From NCBI GenBank assembly GCA_009840625.1, contig VXNJ01000001.1, forward strand, positions 372,001-436,000: a stretch of 64,000 nucleotides of DNA, in the 5' to 3' direction. The stretch comes from Chloroflexota bacterium. Its GTDB lineage: Bacteria; Chloroflexota; UBA11872; VXNJ01. The notes under the pieces were generated by a model that was not told where the DNA came from, made no database searches, and was given only the letters and a program-made list of their open reading frames with translations. Both the position numbers and the translations under genes were made by a program. This document shows positions 27,562 to 35,420 of this stretch, in pieces; position 1 is the first letter of the stretch, and the number at the start of each line of letters is the position of its first letter.

Positions 27562-28566
27562 ATGACGATCAATCAAGCGATCGACGGATTCCTGCTGGCC
27601 AATCGGGCCAAGTCTCCGGCGACGCGCAACACCTACGCTACCGGGCTCAAGGCCTTCCGGGCCTACCTGGCGGCGTTGGGCATCGACCCTGCAGCCGACG
27701 ATATCGATTCGCTTCCGGAGCGATCGCTGGAGCAGTTCTACCTCTGGCTGGTTGATCTACACGGGCGCGACCGCCTATCCACGGTCGAGACGTACCTTTC
27801 CGGCCTCCGAGGCCTGCTGCGCTTTCTGGCCGGGGAGGGATCGATCCCGCACATCTCGATCGAGCGCTCGCGCGAGCAATTGCGACGGGTCAAGGTCCGC
27901 AAGAATTACCTGACTCCACACGTTGATTCGGCCCTCGCGCTGGTCGTTCAGACGGCCAATCGAACTCCGTTGCCCGAGGATCGCTCCGATCCCAACCTGG
28001 CGACCCGCATCCTGCGCGACCGCGCGATCCTCAATACCCTCTACAGCACCGGAATGAGACGCGCCGAAGTCGCTTCTCTGAATCGGGCCGACGTCGAAGC
28101 CGGGCGACGTGGGGAAGCGATCATCACCGGTAAGGGCAACAAACAACGGGTGGTTTTTTTCGACGAGAGTTCGCTCGGACACATTGCCGCCTATTTGGCC
28201 CTGCGAAGCGATTCATTCGCACCCTTATTCATTCGACATCCGGCGCGTGGGAACCCTGGCCCACGGGGCGAAAAACTGCGACTATCGCCGCAATCGATTT
28301 GGCTGACAGTCAAGCGCTACGCGCGTGCCGCCGGGGTCTCCGCGTCTACGCACGATTTCCGTCACCTGAAAGCAACCACTCTGCTTGATCGGGGAGCCGA
28401 CCTGTCCCAGGTCCAAGATCTCCTCGGTCACGCCTCGCCGGAAACGACAAAGACCATTTACGCCCACTATTCGATCCAGCATCTCCGCTCGGCATTCGAT
28501 CGCTATTCGCAACCGCTGGCAGATGCCGTCGCGGGCCGGAATACGGGACCTGACGACGCGCAATAA
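27562..28566 (+). CDS. Tyrosine recombinase (XerC/XerD/integrase family)
   Basis: The 334-residue protein has an N-terminal SAM-like core-binding domain (SPATRNTYATGLKAFRAYLAAL) and a C-terminal catalytic domain. The catalytic set is visible: Arg in TGMRRAEVASL, Lys in ITGKGNKQRVV, HDFRHLKATT (H-x-x-R), LLGHASPETT and the nucleophile Tyr in TIYAHYS. It could be the chromosomal Xer resolvase or an integrase. No tRNA or phage gene flanks it, but a toxin-antitoxin pair follows at 28.8 kb. A Gln-Thr/Asn-rich insertion near residues 128-145 is unusual. Confidence 0.88.
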   Translation: MTINQAIDGFLLANRAKSPATRNTYATGLKAFRAYLAALGIDPAADDIDSLPERSLEQFYLWLVDLHGRDRLSTVETYLSGLRGLLRFLAGEGSIPHISIERSREQLRRVKVRKNYLTPHVDSALALVVQTANRTPLPEDRSDPNLATRILRDRAILNTLYSTGMRRAEVASLNRADVEAGRRGEAIITGKGNKQRVVFFDESSLGHIAAYLALRSDSFAPLFIRHPARGNPGPRGEKLRLSPQSIWLTVKRYARAAGVSASTHDFRHLKATTLLDRGADLSQVQDLLGHASPETTKTIYAHYSIQHLRSAFDRYSQPLADAVAGRNTGPDDAQ

Positions 28567-28727
28567 CGCGAATTCGCCTCCCCTGCTCCTTTGGACGGTG
28601 GATCGCGCCAACTGATCGCGGCATTCTTAAAGCCCGACGCCGCCCTATGAAACGGCGATTCGATGGGTCTGATTCGCTCGCAATTACCCGAGGCGAAGAG
28701 CCGTCGCCGATTCAATCTATCTACAAA

Positions 28728-28739
28728 TAGCTATAGCTA
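28728..28739. promoter_or_regulatory. Palindrome TAGCTATAGCTA upstream of toxin-antitoxin genes
   Basis: A perfect 12-bp palindrome lies 46 nt before the antitoxin start in a locally AT-rich stretch (28,720-28,760). Phd/YefM-type antitoxins bind short palindromes next to their own promoter, so this is the best candidate operator for autoregulation. There is no binding evidence. Confidence 0.5.
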
Positions 28740-28785
28740 CTGGCTATGGCAATAATATGACAAAAGGGAACTCGAGGGATTCGAC

Positions 28786-29082
28786 ATGAGCGGCGCGAAC
28801 ACCGAGCAACGCACGATTTCGGCGGGCGAATTCAAGAACCGCTGCCTGGCGCTTATGGACGAAGTAAACGAGACTGGCGAAGAGATCGTGATCACCAAGT
28901 ACGGCAAACCCGTGTCGCGATTGGTTCCGGCAAGAAAATCGACGCCGCAGATTTGGGGTCGATACCGGGACACAGTCCGGGTCGTAGGCGACGTCATGGC
29001 CCCGGTCGTGCCGGCTGAGGAATGGGATGCCATTAACGATCCTGACCGAGTGCTGGACCCTAAACGTGGGTCGGCGCGTTGA
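28786..29082 (+). CDS. Type II antitoxin, Phd/YefM family
   Basis: The 98-residue protein has the Phd/YefM DNA-binding N-terminus (ISAGEFKNRCLALMDEVNETGEEIVITKYGKPVSRLVPAR, residues about 11-50) and a disordered toxin-neutralising tail. It represses its own operon and binds the PIN toxin encoded next. The SD-like GAGGG lies eight bases before the ATG. Its TGA overlaps the TTG start of the toxin (TTGA). Confidence 0.9.
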   Translation: MSGANTEQRTISAGEFKNRCLALMDEVNETGEEIVITKYGKPVSRLVPARKSTPQIWGRYRDTVRVVGDVMAPVVPAEEWDAINDPDRVLDPKRGSAR

Positions 29083-29495
29083 TCCTGCTGGACACCCACG
29101 TACTGCTGTGGTTTGTTGCGGGTTCAGAACGCATGGGTGAAAACGCACTGAGGCGATTGCAGGCCGCCTGGGAAAGCGGCGCCGTAACCGCTTCGGCATT
29201 CAGTTTTTGGGAAATCGCCTTGCTTAACGACAAAGGCCGATTGAATCTTGCGATATCGCCGCGCGCGCTCCATCGGCGGCTGCGGGTTGACGGACTTCGG
29301 ACGGTCTCAGTGGATGCTGAGATCGCGTTCCGGGCCGCGGAGCTCGCGAACGAGGGGTTTCACGCCGATCCGGCCGACCGGATAATCGCCGCCACCGCCC
29401 TGGTCGGCGGTTATCGATTGGCGACCGCCGACGGCAGGATAACCAGTTGGGCCAGGCGATCTGGAATGCTTTCAACGCTTGACCCGGCATTGTGA
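29079..29495 (+). CDS. Type II toxin, PIN-domain ribonuclease (VapC-like)
   Basis: The 138-residue PIN domain starts ILLDTHVLLWF (catalytic Asp5 region), with further acidic residues in SFWEIALL, HADPADRIIAATA and LATADGRI, the four-acid set of PIN nucleases. The toxin cleaves RNA, commonly tRNA or rRNA, in the cytosol when the antitoxin is lost. Start is TTG overlapping the antitoxin stop. Pairing PIN toxins with Phd antitoxins is common. Confidence 0.9.
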   Translation: MILLDTHVLLWFVAGSERMGENALRRLQAAWESGAVTASAFSFWEIALLNDKGRLNLAISPRALHRRLRVDGLRTVSVDAEIAFRAAELANEGFHADPADRIIAATALVGGYRLATADGRITSWARRSGMLSTLDPAL

Positions 29496-29555
29496 TCGAA
29501 CACAACTTCGATGCGCCTAGCCCTCGGATGCGGCGATTGCAGGCGATTGCTCAGA

Positions 29556-30812
29556 TCAAGTGTGAATCGATTCCGGTGCCGCGTATCGGCGCAGCCGGTT
29601 CAGCAGGGCCGGCGGGCCGCTGCCCTGCACCAACACGCGGTCTCCGACATAGCGGAGCCTTGCGATCCGCCCGCTGGATCTGATCCTTTCGAGCAGGGCG
29701 CCGCTGCGGTAAGGGAGTTCCACGTCAAACTGCTGCCAGTCGGCGGCGGCGGCCTTGCCGATCGCGTCGCGCAGTACGTCCAGCCCGGCGCCCGTACGGG
29801 CCGAAACCAGCATCCCGCCGGGCAACGGCGGGCTCTCTCCGGCCCGCAAGCGGTCGGCCTTGTTCAGCGCCAGGACGCTTGGTTTGTCGGCCAGGCCAAG
29901 ATCTTCCAGCGTGGAAACAACCGTCTCGACCCTTTCCGTCAGGTGGGGGGCGGATACATCGGCGACGTGGACCAGCGCATCGGCTGATTCAACTTCTTCC
30001 AGGGTCGCTCTGAATGCGGCCACCAGGCGCGGCGGCAGGCGGTTGATGAACCCGACCGTATCGATCACCAGGGCCAACTGGCCACCCGGCAATTCGGCCC
30101 GGCGGACCTTCGGATCCAGGGTCGCGAACATGCGCGGCTCGCCGGGATCGGCGTCGCCGCAGAGCGCTGCGTGAAGGCTGGTCTTGCCGGCGTTGGTGTA
30201 TCCGACCAGGGCGACGGTCAGTCCGGCTTCGGCGCGCTGGGCGCGGGCGATGGAGCGCCGCGACCGGAGCCGTTCGATTTGGCGGTCCAGGACCGAGAGG
30301 CGCGCCCGCAGCTCGCGGCGGTCGCGTTCGATCTGGGTCTCGCCCGGACCGCGCGTCCCGATCCCGCCGCCGGTACGCGAGAACTGGACCCAGAGGTCGG
30401 AGAGGCGCGGCAGCAGGTAATCGATCTGGGCCCGGGCGACCTGCAGCTTGCCTTCGGCGGATCCCGCGTGGCGGGCGAACACGTCCAGGATCAAGGCGGT
30501 CCGGTCGAGGATCTTGCGGCGCGCGCGCCGTTCCAAGTTGCGTTGCTGGCGCGGTTGCAGCTCGGCGTCGAATACGATCGCCTGCGCTCGCAACCGGGCG
30601 GCCTCTGCCACCACTTCCTCGGCCTGCCCAGTCCCGATGAGCAACGCCGGGTTGGGGCGGCGCACCCGCAGCAGAGTCTGCCCGCAGACCCGGGCGCCGG
30701 CCGATTCGGCCAACTCGCTCAGTTCGGCCAGGCTGTCCTTCGGCGTCCAGATGCCGCGCCCGGGTAGTTCCAGACCAACCAGGAAGACCGGCTCCCCGGA
30801 TTCGCGGTTCAA
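29556..30812 (-). CDS. hflX: GTPase HflX
   Basis: The 418-residue protein has the HflX N-terminal domain with LIGTGQAEEVVAEA, the coiled region QIDYLLPRLSDLWVQFSRTGGGIGTRGPGETQIE and a GTPase domain with G1 ALVGYTNAGKTSL, G3 VIDTVGFINRLP and G4 LNKADRL. HflX binds ribosomes and splits stalled or heat-damaged 70S particles. The TTG start overlaps the dapL stop by 4 nt. The usual GxGETxxE signature is intact. Confidence 0.95.
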   Translation of the reverse strand: MNRESGEPVFLVGLELPGRGIWTPKDSLAELSELAESAGARVCGQTLLRVRRPNPALLIGTGQAEEVVAEAARLRAQAIVFDAELQPRQQRNLERRARRKILDRTALILDVFARHAGSAEGKLQVARAQIDYLLPRLSDLWVQFSRTGGGIGTRGPGETQIERDRRELRARLSVLDRQIERLRSRRSIARAQRAEAGLTVALVGYTNAGKTSLHAALCGDADPGEPRMFATLDPKVRRAELPGGQLALVIDTVGFINRLPPRLVAAFRATLEEVESADALVHVADVSAPHLTERVETVVSTLEDLGLADKPSVLALNKADRLRAGESPPLPGGMLVSARTGAGLDVLRDAIGKAAAADWQQFDVELPYRSGALLERIRSSGRIARLRYVGDRVLVQGSGPPALLNRLRRYAAPESIHT

Positions 30813-31984
30813 AAGTTAAGTCGCGCCAGTCGGTCCATAGCTTCGTCCAGGCGCGCATCCGGCGTGGTCAACGAAATTCGGAAGTAGCCGTCCCCGCCGG
30901 GACCGAATCCCAGTCCCGGAGTCACCACGACGCCGGCCTCGTCGATCACGTGGGCCGCAAAGGAACTGGAATCAAACCCCTGCGGCACCGGCGTCCAGAC
31001 ATAGAGGCTGGCGGCGGGAACCTCCGGTGCCAGCCCCATCCGGCGCAGCGCCGCCACCACGCGATCGCGCCGCGCCTCCAGGGCCTTGTTGCGCCTGCTG
31101 ATCCATTCCTCGGGCATCTCCAGGGCAGCCACGCCGGCCGCTTCAATTGCGGCGAACATCCCCGAGTCCATGTTGCTCTTGACCCGCGCCAAAGCCTCGA
31201 TGACGGCGGCGTTGCCGGCGGCCCAGCCAATTCGCCAGCCGGTCATGTTGTAGGTCTTGGATAGCGAATGGAATTCAACGCAGTAATCTAGCGCCCCGGG
31301 TTGGGACAGGGCGCTCGTGGCGCGGAACCCGTCGAACGTGACCTCGGAATAGGCCGCGTCCTGGCAGAGGAGGATCTGGTTGCGGCGGCAGAATTCCAAC
31401 GCTTCTGCGAAAAACCCCTCCGAACCGGCCGCGGCGGTCGGATTGTTGGGGTAATTGAGCCACATCAGCTTGGCCGCGGACCTGTCCATCGGATCGATTT
31501 CGGAGAGATCCGGGGTCCACCCGCGCTCGGCCAGCAGCGGCATGTAGGACACCCGGCCGCCGACCAGTTCGGTGCCGATCGAGTAGACCGGGTAGCCCGG
31601 GTCCGGGACCAGCACCAGGTCGCCCGGGTCGACCAGGGCGACCGGGGCGTGGGCGATCCCCTCCTTGGAGCCGATGAGGGGGACGATTTCACGGTCCGGA
31701 TCCAAATCGATCGCGAACCGCCGCCGGTACCAGTCGGCAATGGCGCGGCGGAACTGGGGGATGGCGGTCTCGTTGTAGCGGTGGTAGGCGGGGTTGCCGG
31801 CCGCTTCGCGCAGGCGTTCCACGACCGGTTCCGGCGTCGGCAGGTCCGGGTCTCCGATGCTGACCGGTATCACGTCGACTCCGGTGGCGGCCTTCTCGGC
31901 CCGCAGCGCATCCAGGCGCGCGAACAGATATGGCGGCAGTTCGGCGATGCGGCGCGCGATCAGGTTATTGGTGTCAAGGGTCAA
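30809..31984 (-). CDS. dapL: LL-diaminopimelate aminotransferase
   Basis: The 391-residue PLP enzyme of class I/II fold begins IARRIAELPPYLFARLDALR, shows SIGDPDLPTPEPVVERLREA, LNYPNNPTAA (cofactor binding) and the PLP Lys in HSLSKTYNMTGWRIGWAAG. These features match DapL, which converts tetrahydrodipicolinate directly to LL-diaminopimelate, used by many Chloroflexota. The TTG at 31984 with AAAGG eight bases before it is preferred; a TTG at 32041 would reach into dapF. It is followed by hflX and preceded by dapF, giving a lysine/wall pair. Confidence 0.9.
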   Translation of the reverse strand: MTLDTNNLIARRIAELPPYLFARLDALRAEKAATGVDVIPVSIGDPDLPTPEPVVERLREAAGNPAYHRYNETAIPQFRRAIADWYRRRFAIDLDPDREIVPLIGSKEGIAHAPVALVDPGDLVLVPDPGYPVYSIGTELVGGRVSYMPLLAERGWTPDLSEIDPMDRSAAKLMWLNYPNNPTAAAGSEGFFAEALEFCRRNQILLCQDAAYSEVTFDGFRATSALSQPGALDYCVEFHSLSKTYNMTGWRIGWAAGNAAVIEALARVKSNMDSGMFAAIEAAGVAALEMPEEWISRRNKALEARRDRVVAALRRMGLAPEVPAASLYVWTPVPQGFDSSSFAAHVIDEAGVVVTPGLGFGPGGDGYFRISLTTPDARLDEAMDRLARLNF

Positions 31985-32018
31985 TTGACCAACCTTTGCG
32001 TGATATTGGCCAGTCGGC

Positions 32019-32864
32019 TCAATGGTTCCAGTCGGCGTCAAAAACGGTGACTGCCGGTCCGATCAGGATCAGGTCGTCGTGCTCGTGATCCCACTCGGCT
32101 TCAAGGTGGCCCCCGTCGACCTCGAGCCCAACCCGCCCGAATTCGATCGCACCGGTCTTCATTGCTGCCGCCACCGTGGCGCCCGCACCCGATCCGCAGG
32201 CCAGGGTGATCCCGGCGCCGCGCTCCCAGACGCGCATTCGCAGGGTGGCTCCATTGCGCGTGACCACCGGAGCGTAGATCTCGAAATTGGTGCGCTCGGG
32301 GAAGGCCGGATGATGCTCGATTTGCGGTCCGATGCGCTCGAGATCGAATTCCTCGGGCGATTCCACCCGGGCGACTGCGTGGGGATTGCCCATGCTCACG
32401 CAGGTCAACTCAATCTCCTGACCGCCGATCTCCAGCGGAACCTCGATCGCCATATCGGCGGCCAACGTCGTCGGCACCGCCGCCGCGTCAAGGTCCGGCA
32501 CGCCGAGCGAGGTGGCAACCCTAAGGCCCTGCGGGCCGTCGCCCAGGACCTGGACCCAGAGCGGCCCGGCGCCGGTAAGAACGCCGGTCCGGCCTTCGCC
32601 GATCTCGCCCCGGTCGTATAGGTATTTGGCAAAGCAGCGAATGCCGTTGCCGCACATCTCGGCCGCAGAGCCGTCCGGGTTGTACATGACCATCTCGAGG
32701 TTCTCGCCCGGTTCGCCCCGCAACAGCAGCACGCCATCCCCGCCGACTCCGAAGTGGCGATCGCATACCGACTGCGCAAACTGCGGCCAATCGCGCTCGT
32801 CTTCCGAGCGGGTATCGACGAGCACGAAATCGTTGCCGGCTCCGTGCAGCTTGGTAAATCGCAT
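32019..32864 (-). CDS. dapF: Diaminopimelate epimerase
   Basis: The 281-residue protein has MRFTKLHGAGNDFVLVD, the first catalytic Cys region MCGNGIRCFAKYL and the second ITLACGSGAGATVAAAM. DapF epimerises LL- to meso-diaminopimelate, the last step before lysine and a component of peptidoglycan. Its stop is 34 nt before the dapL start, so both genes of the pathway are adjacent. Motifs and length are standard. Confidence 0.95.
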   Translation of the reverse strand: MRFTKLHGAGNDFVLVDTRSEDERDWPQFAQSVCDRHFGVGGDGVLLLRGEPGENLEMVMYNPDGSAAEMCGNGIRCFAKYLYDRGEIGEGRTGVLTGAGPLWVQVLGDGPQGLRVATSLGVPDLDAAAVPTTLAADMAIEVPLEIGGQEIELTCVSMGNPHAVARVESPEEFDLERIGPQIEHHPAFPERTNFEIYAPVVTRNGATLRMRVWERGAGITLACGSGAGATVAAAMKTGAIEFGRVGLEVDGGHLEAEWDHEHDDLILIGPAVTVFDADWNH

Positions 32865-32885
32865 GGGTCTCGCTAGGGGAATCGG

Positions 32886-33794
32886 CTACCCGGTCCGACC
32901 AATTCGCGTCAGCGCCTGCTGAATTTGCGGTCGGTCGGGTTCAAGCCATTGAATGCGCATTTTATTTCTTAGATAGGTCATCTGCCGGCGCGCGTACTGG
33001 TTGGTCGCGGTCCGGATCCCCTGCTCGGCCGCGGTCAGGTCGCAGCGTCCCAGCAGGTAATCGACGCATTCGGAATAGCCGATGGTGGTCTGCAATATGG
33101 TCGACTGACCGTAACCGGCGAGCAAACGGCGGACTTCGTCGGTAAGTCCCGAGGCGAGCATCATGCGGGTGCGGCGGGCAATCTTTTCGGTCCGCCGGGC
33201 GGGCCGATCATGGAGGCCCAATACGATCGCCGGGTGCTGCGGCCAGCTTTTGGCGACGGCGCCGCGGCCAGCCAGGATCCGCCGTTCCAGAGCCCGCAAT
33301 ACGCGTCGCGGGTTCCTGGAGTCGACTGCGCGGGCGGCCGCGGAGTCGAGGGCACCGAGTCGTTCATTCAGCGCATTCAGTCCGGTACGCTTCAGATCCC
33401 GTTCGAGCGCTCTGCGCAGGTCGGGATCGGCCGGTCCGGGGGCAAACCCGGCCAGCAGCGCATGAACGTAAAGCGCGGTCCCGCCCACCACCACCGGGAC
33501 CATCCCGTCGGACCGGATCGCGCCGATCGCGGCGTTGGCGTCGCCGAGGAATTCGGGCAGCGAATACGGGCAGTCGGGCGTCCTAATGTCCAGCAGGTGG
33601 TGATCGATTCCACCGCGCTCGGACGCCGTGGGCTTGGCGGTCCCGATATCCATGCCGCGGTAGACCTGACGCGAATCGGCCGAGATCACCGCGCCGCCGA
33701 TCTCCCGGCAGAGCTCAACCGCCAGCGCGGTTTTGCCGCTGGCGGTCGGTCCAACGATCGCGACCAGCGGCGGTTCAGGGGTTTCCGGAAGCAC
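32886..33794 (-). CDS. miaA: tRNA dimethylallyltransferase
   Basis: The 302-residue protein has the P-loop IVGPTASGKTALAVEL, the SADSRQVYRGMDIGTAKPT prenyl-acceptor motif, GIDHHLLDI, PVVVGGTALYVHALL and the C-terminal NQYARRQMTYLRNK. MiaA transfers an isopentenyl group to A37 of tRNAs that read UNN codons. Start is GTG. It lies 21 nt upstream of dapF on the same strand, divergent from the FchA-like gene. Confidence 0.95.
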   Translation of the reverse strand: MLPETPEPPLVAIVGPTASGKTALAVELCREIGGAVISADSRQVYRGMDIGTAKPTASERGGIDHHLLDIRTPDCPYSLPEFLGDANAAIGAIRSDGMVPVVVGGTALYVHALLAGFAPGPADPDLRRALERDLKRTGLNALNERLGALDSAAARAVDSRNPRRVLRALERRILAGRGAVAKSWPQHPAIVLGLHDRPARRTEKIARRTRMMLASGLTDEVRRLLAGYGQSTILQTTIGYSECVDYLLGRCDLTAAEQGIRTATNQYARRQMTYLRNKMRIQWLEPDRPQIQQALTRIGRTG

Positions 33795-33841
33795 TCACGC
33801 AATTTCCCGAAGGTTTCGTACAAACTAATTGTTGGACGAAA

Positions 33842-34480
33842 TTGCAAGCTCCCGACCGACCGGCGACGGCCCGCCCAAAACCATTGAACCCAGAAGTCCC
33901 AGAAGAACAGGGCCCGCGGATCGCCGCGTTTGCCGACGCGCTGGCCGCCCACGCGCCGGCCCCGGGCGGCGGGGCCGCCGCCGCCGCCGCAGTGGCGATG
34001 GGCGCGGCACTGGTTCAGATGGCCTCGCACTATGCAAATCCGGAAACGCTGGACGCATCAGGACGGGACCGGGTCGAATCCGCGCGAGCGCTCTGCCAGC
34101 GCGCCCAGTCCGACGCGGTCGCGGCCGTGGATGCCGATTCCGACGCTTACACGGCCTATCGCAAGGCGGTCAGGTTGCCGCGTTCAGACGAGGCCCAGAA
34201 AGATTTCCGGCGGCGTGAGATCCAAAACTCCGCCAAGGCGGCGTCGGCGACCTCGGTTTCGATCCTGGAGGCGGCGCTGGCGGTGATCGACGCCGGCCGG
34301 ACCGTCGCCGAAATCGGCAACCCCCGGTTGGCAAGCGACGCCGAGGGCGGCGCGCTGCTCGCCCGGTCAGCGGCCGGGATCGCCTTGGCGAACCTGGACG
34401 CAAACCTGCGATCGTGTCCCGAAGACTCGGATCGGCAGCGCTGGCAGGGCCTTGCCGAAGCGGCGCGCCGGCGGCTTTGA
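33842..34480 (+). CDS. Cyclodeaminase-fold protein, probable methenyl-THF cyclohydrolase (FchA-like)
   Basis: The 212-residue helical protein has the FTCD_C pattern: RIAAFADALAAHAPAPGGGAAAAAAVAMGAALVQMAS with the folate-binding PGGG near 41-44 (a Ser is common next and here is Ala), then long helices and a late KAASATSVSILEAALAVIDAG. The stand-alone form in methylotrophs is FchA, a methenyltetrahydrofolate cyclohydrolase; in animals it is formimino-THF cyclodeaminase. The TTG start is the only one giving the full domain. It precedes folD by 33 nt, which supports a one-carbon role. Confidence 0.75.
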   Translation: MQAPDRPATARPKPLNPEVPEEQGPRIAAFADALAAHAPAPGGGAAAAAAVAMGAALVQMASHYANPETLDASGRDRVESARALCQRAQSDAVAAVDADSDAYTAYRKAVRLPRSDEAQKDFRRREIQNSAKAASATSVSILEAALAVIDAGRTVAEIGNPRLASDAEGGALLARSAAGIALANLDANLRSCPEDSDRQRWQGLAEAARRRL

Positions 34481-34513
34481 CCGGGGAAAATCGAGTACGC
34501 AGCGGAGGGTTAT

Positions 34514-35407
34514 TTGGCCGATCACCTAGAACTGACGGGCCGCGAGCCGGCGCGCGCATTGCGCCGCGACTTGCGCACGTTCTTCGACCGGGTGCGCTGG
34601 GACCACGGCGATATGGAAATCTCCGCGCTATCGGTCGGGGACGATCCGTCCACCGCGACCTATATGCGCAGCATCGAGCGCACGTTCGGCCGATATCAGA
34701 TCCCGGTCCAGGCTCACAATTACCCGGCTGGCACCGACGCGGCCGAGTTCTATCACGACCTGGGCGAATTGCAGTCGGATCCGAGCCAGCACGGCGTGAT
34801 CATCCTGAAGCCGCTCCCCGAGTCCTTCACGGTCGACTTCAACGGTCCGCGCACGCTCCCGTACGTGGCGGCGGTACAAAGCCACCTGGACCTCGAGTGC
34901 ATCTCCCCGCGCCGAATCATGGACCTGGCGCTCGGTTACAGCGAACTGGCTCCGCCCACCGCCGGCGCGATCCTGCGGATGCTGGACCACAACCAGATTC
35001 CGATCTCCGGCAGGCGGGTGGTGGTGATCGGGCGCAGCGGCAACGTCGGGCGGCCGGCCGGATGGTTGCTGCTGCAGCGCAACGCCACGCTCACCTACTG
35101 CCACTCCAAGACGACGCCCGAACAGCTCCGCCAGGTCACCCGGTCGGCCGACATTCTGGTCAGCGCGACCGGAAATCCGGGAATGATCACCGCCGATCTG
35201 GTCCGGCCGGGGGCGGTGGTCCTAGACGCCGGGTTCAGCTTCGTGGGGTCGGAGGTCCGCGGCGACGTCGATTTTGCCGAAGTGAGCAAGGTGGCGTCGG
35301 CCATCACCCCGGTGCCGGGCGGAATCGGTCCGCTCACCAACGAGCTGTTGGTCCACAACCTGGCCACCCTGGTAAGCGAGCGCTACGGGCTGCAGACTCA
35401 GGGCTGA
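34514..35407 (+). CDS. folD: FolD-family methylene-THF dehydrogenase lacking cyclohydrolase residues
   Basis: The 297-residue protein aligns end to end with FolD: Tyr50 in the SxxY segment, the PLP turn near 100-102, the NADP-binding VVVIGRSGNVGRPAG, ILVSATGNPGMI and the C-terminal TPVPGGIGPLTNELL. FolD makes methenyl-THF and formyl-THF from methylene-THF with NADP+. Here the catalytic Lys54 of the YxxxK motif is Ile54 and the Gln98 equivalent is Leu98, while the Asp121 equivalent remains (Asp126). So dehydrogenase may remain but the cyclohydrolase is likely gone. TTG start has GGAGGG four bases upstream. Confidence 0.9.
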   Translation: MADHLELTGREPARALRRDLRTFFDRVRWDHGDMEISALSVGDDPSTATYMRSIERTFGRYQIPVQAHNYPAGTDAAEFYHDLGELQSDPSQHGVIILKPLPESFTVDFNGPRTLPYVAAVQSHLDLECISPRRIMDLALGYSELAPPTAGAILRMLDHNQIPISGRRVVVIGRSGNVGRPAGWLLLQRNATLTYCHSKTTPEQLRQVTRSADILVSATGNPGMITADLVRPGAVVLDAGFSFVGSEVRGDVDFAEVSKVASAITPVPGGIGPLTNELLVHNLATLVSERYGLQTQG

Positions 35408-35420
35408 CCTTCCGCGCAAT

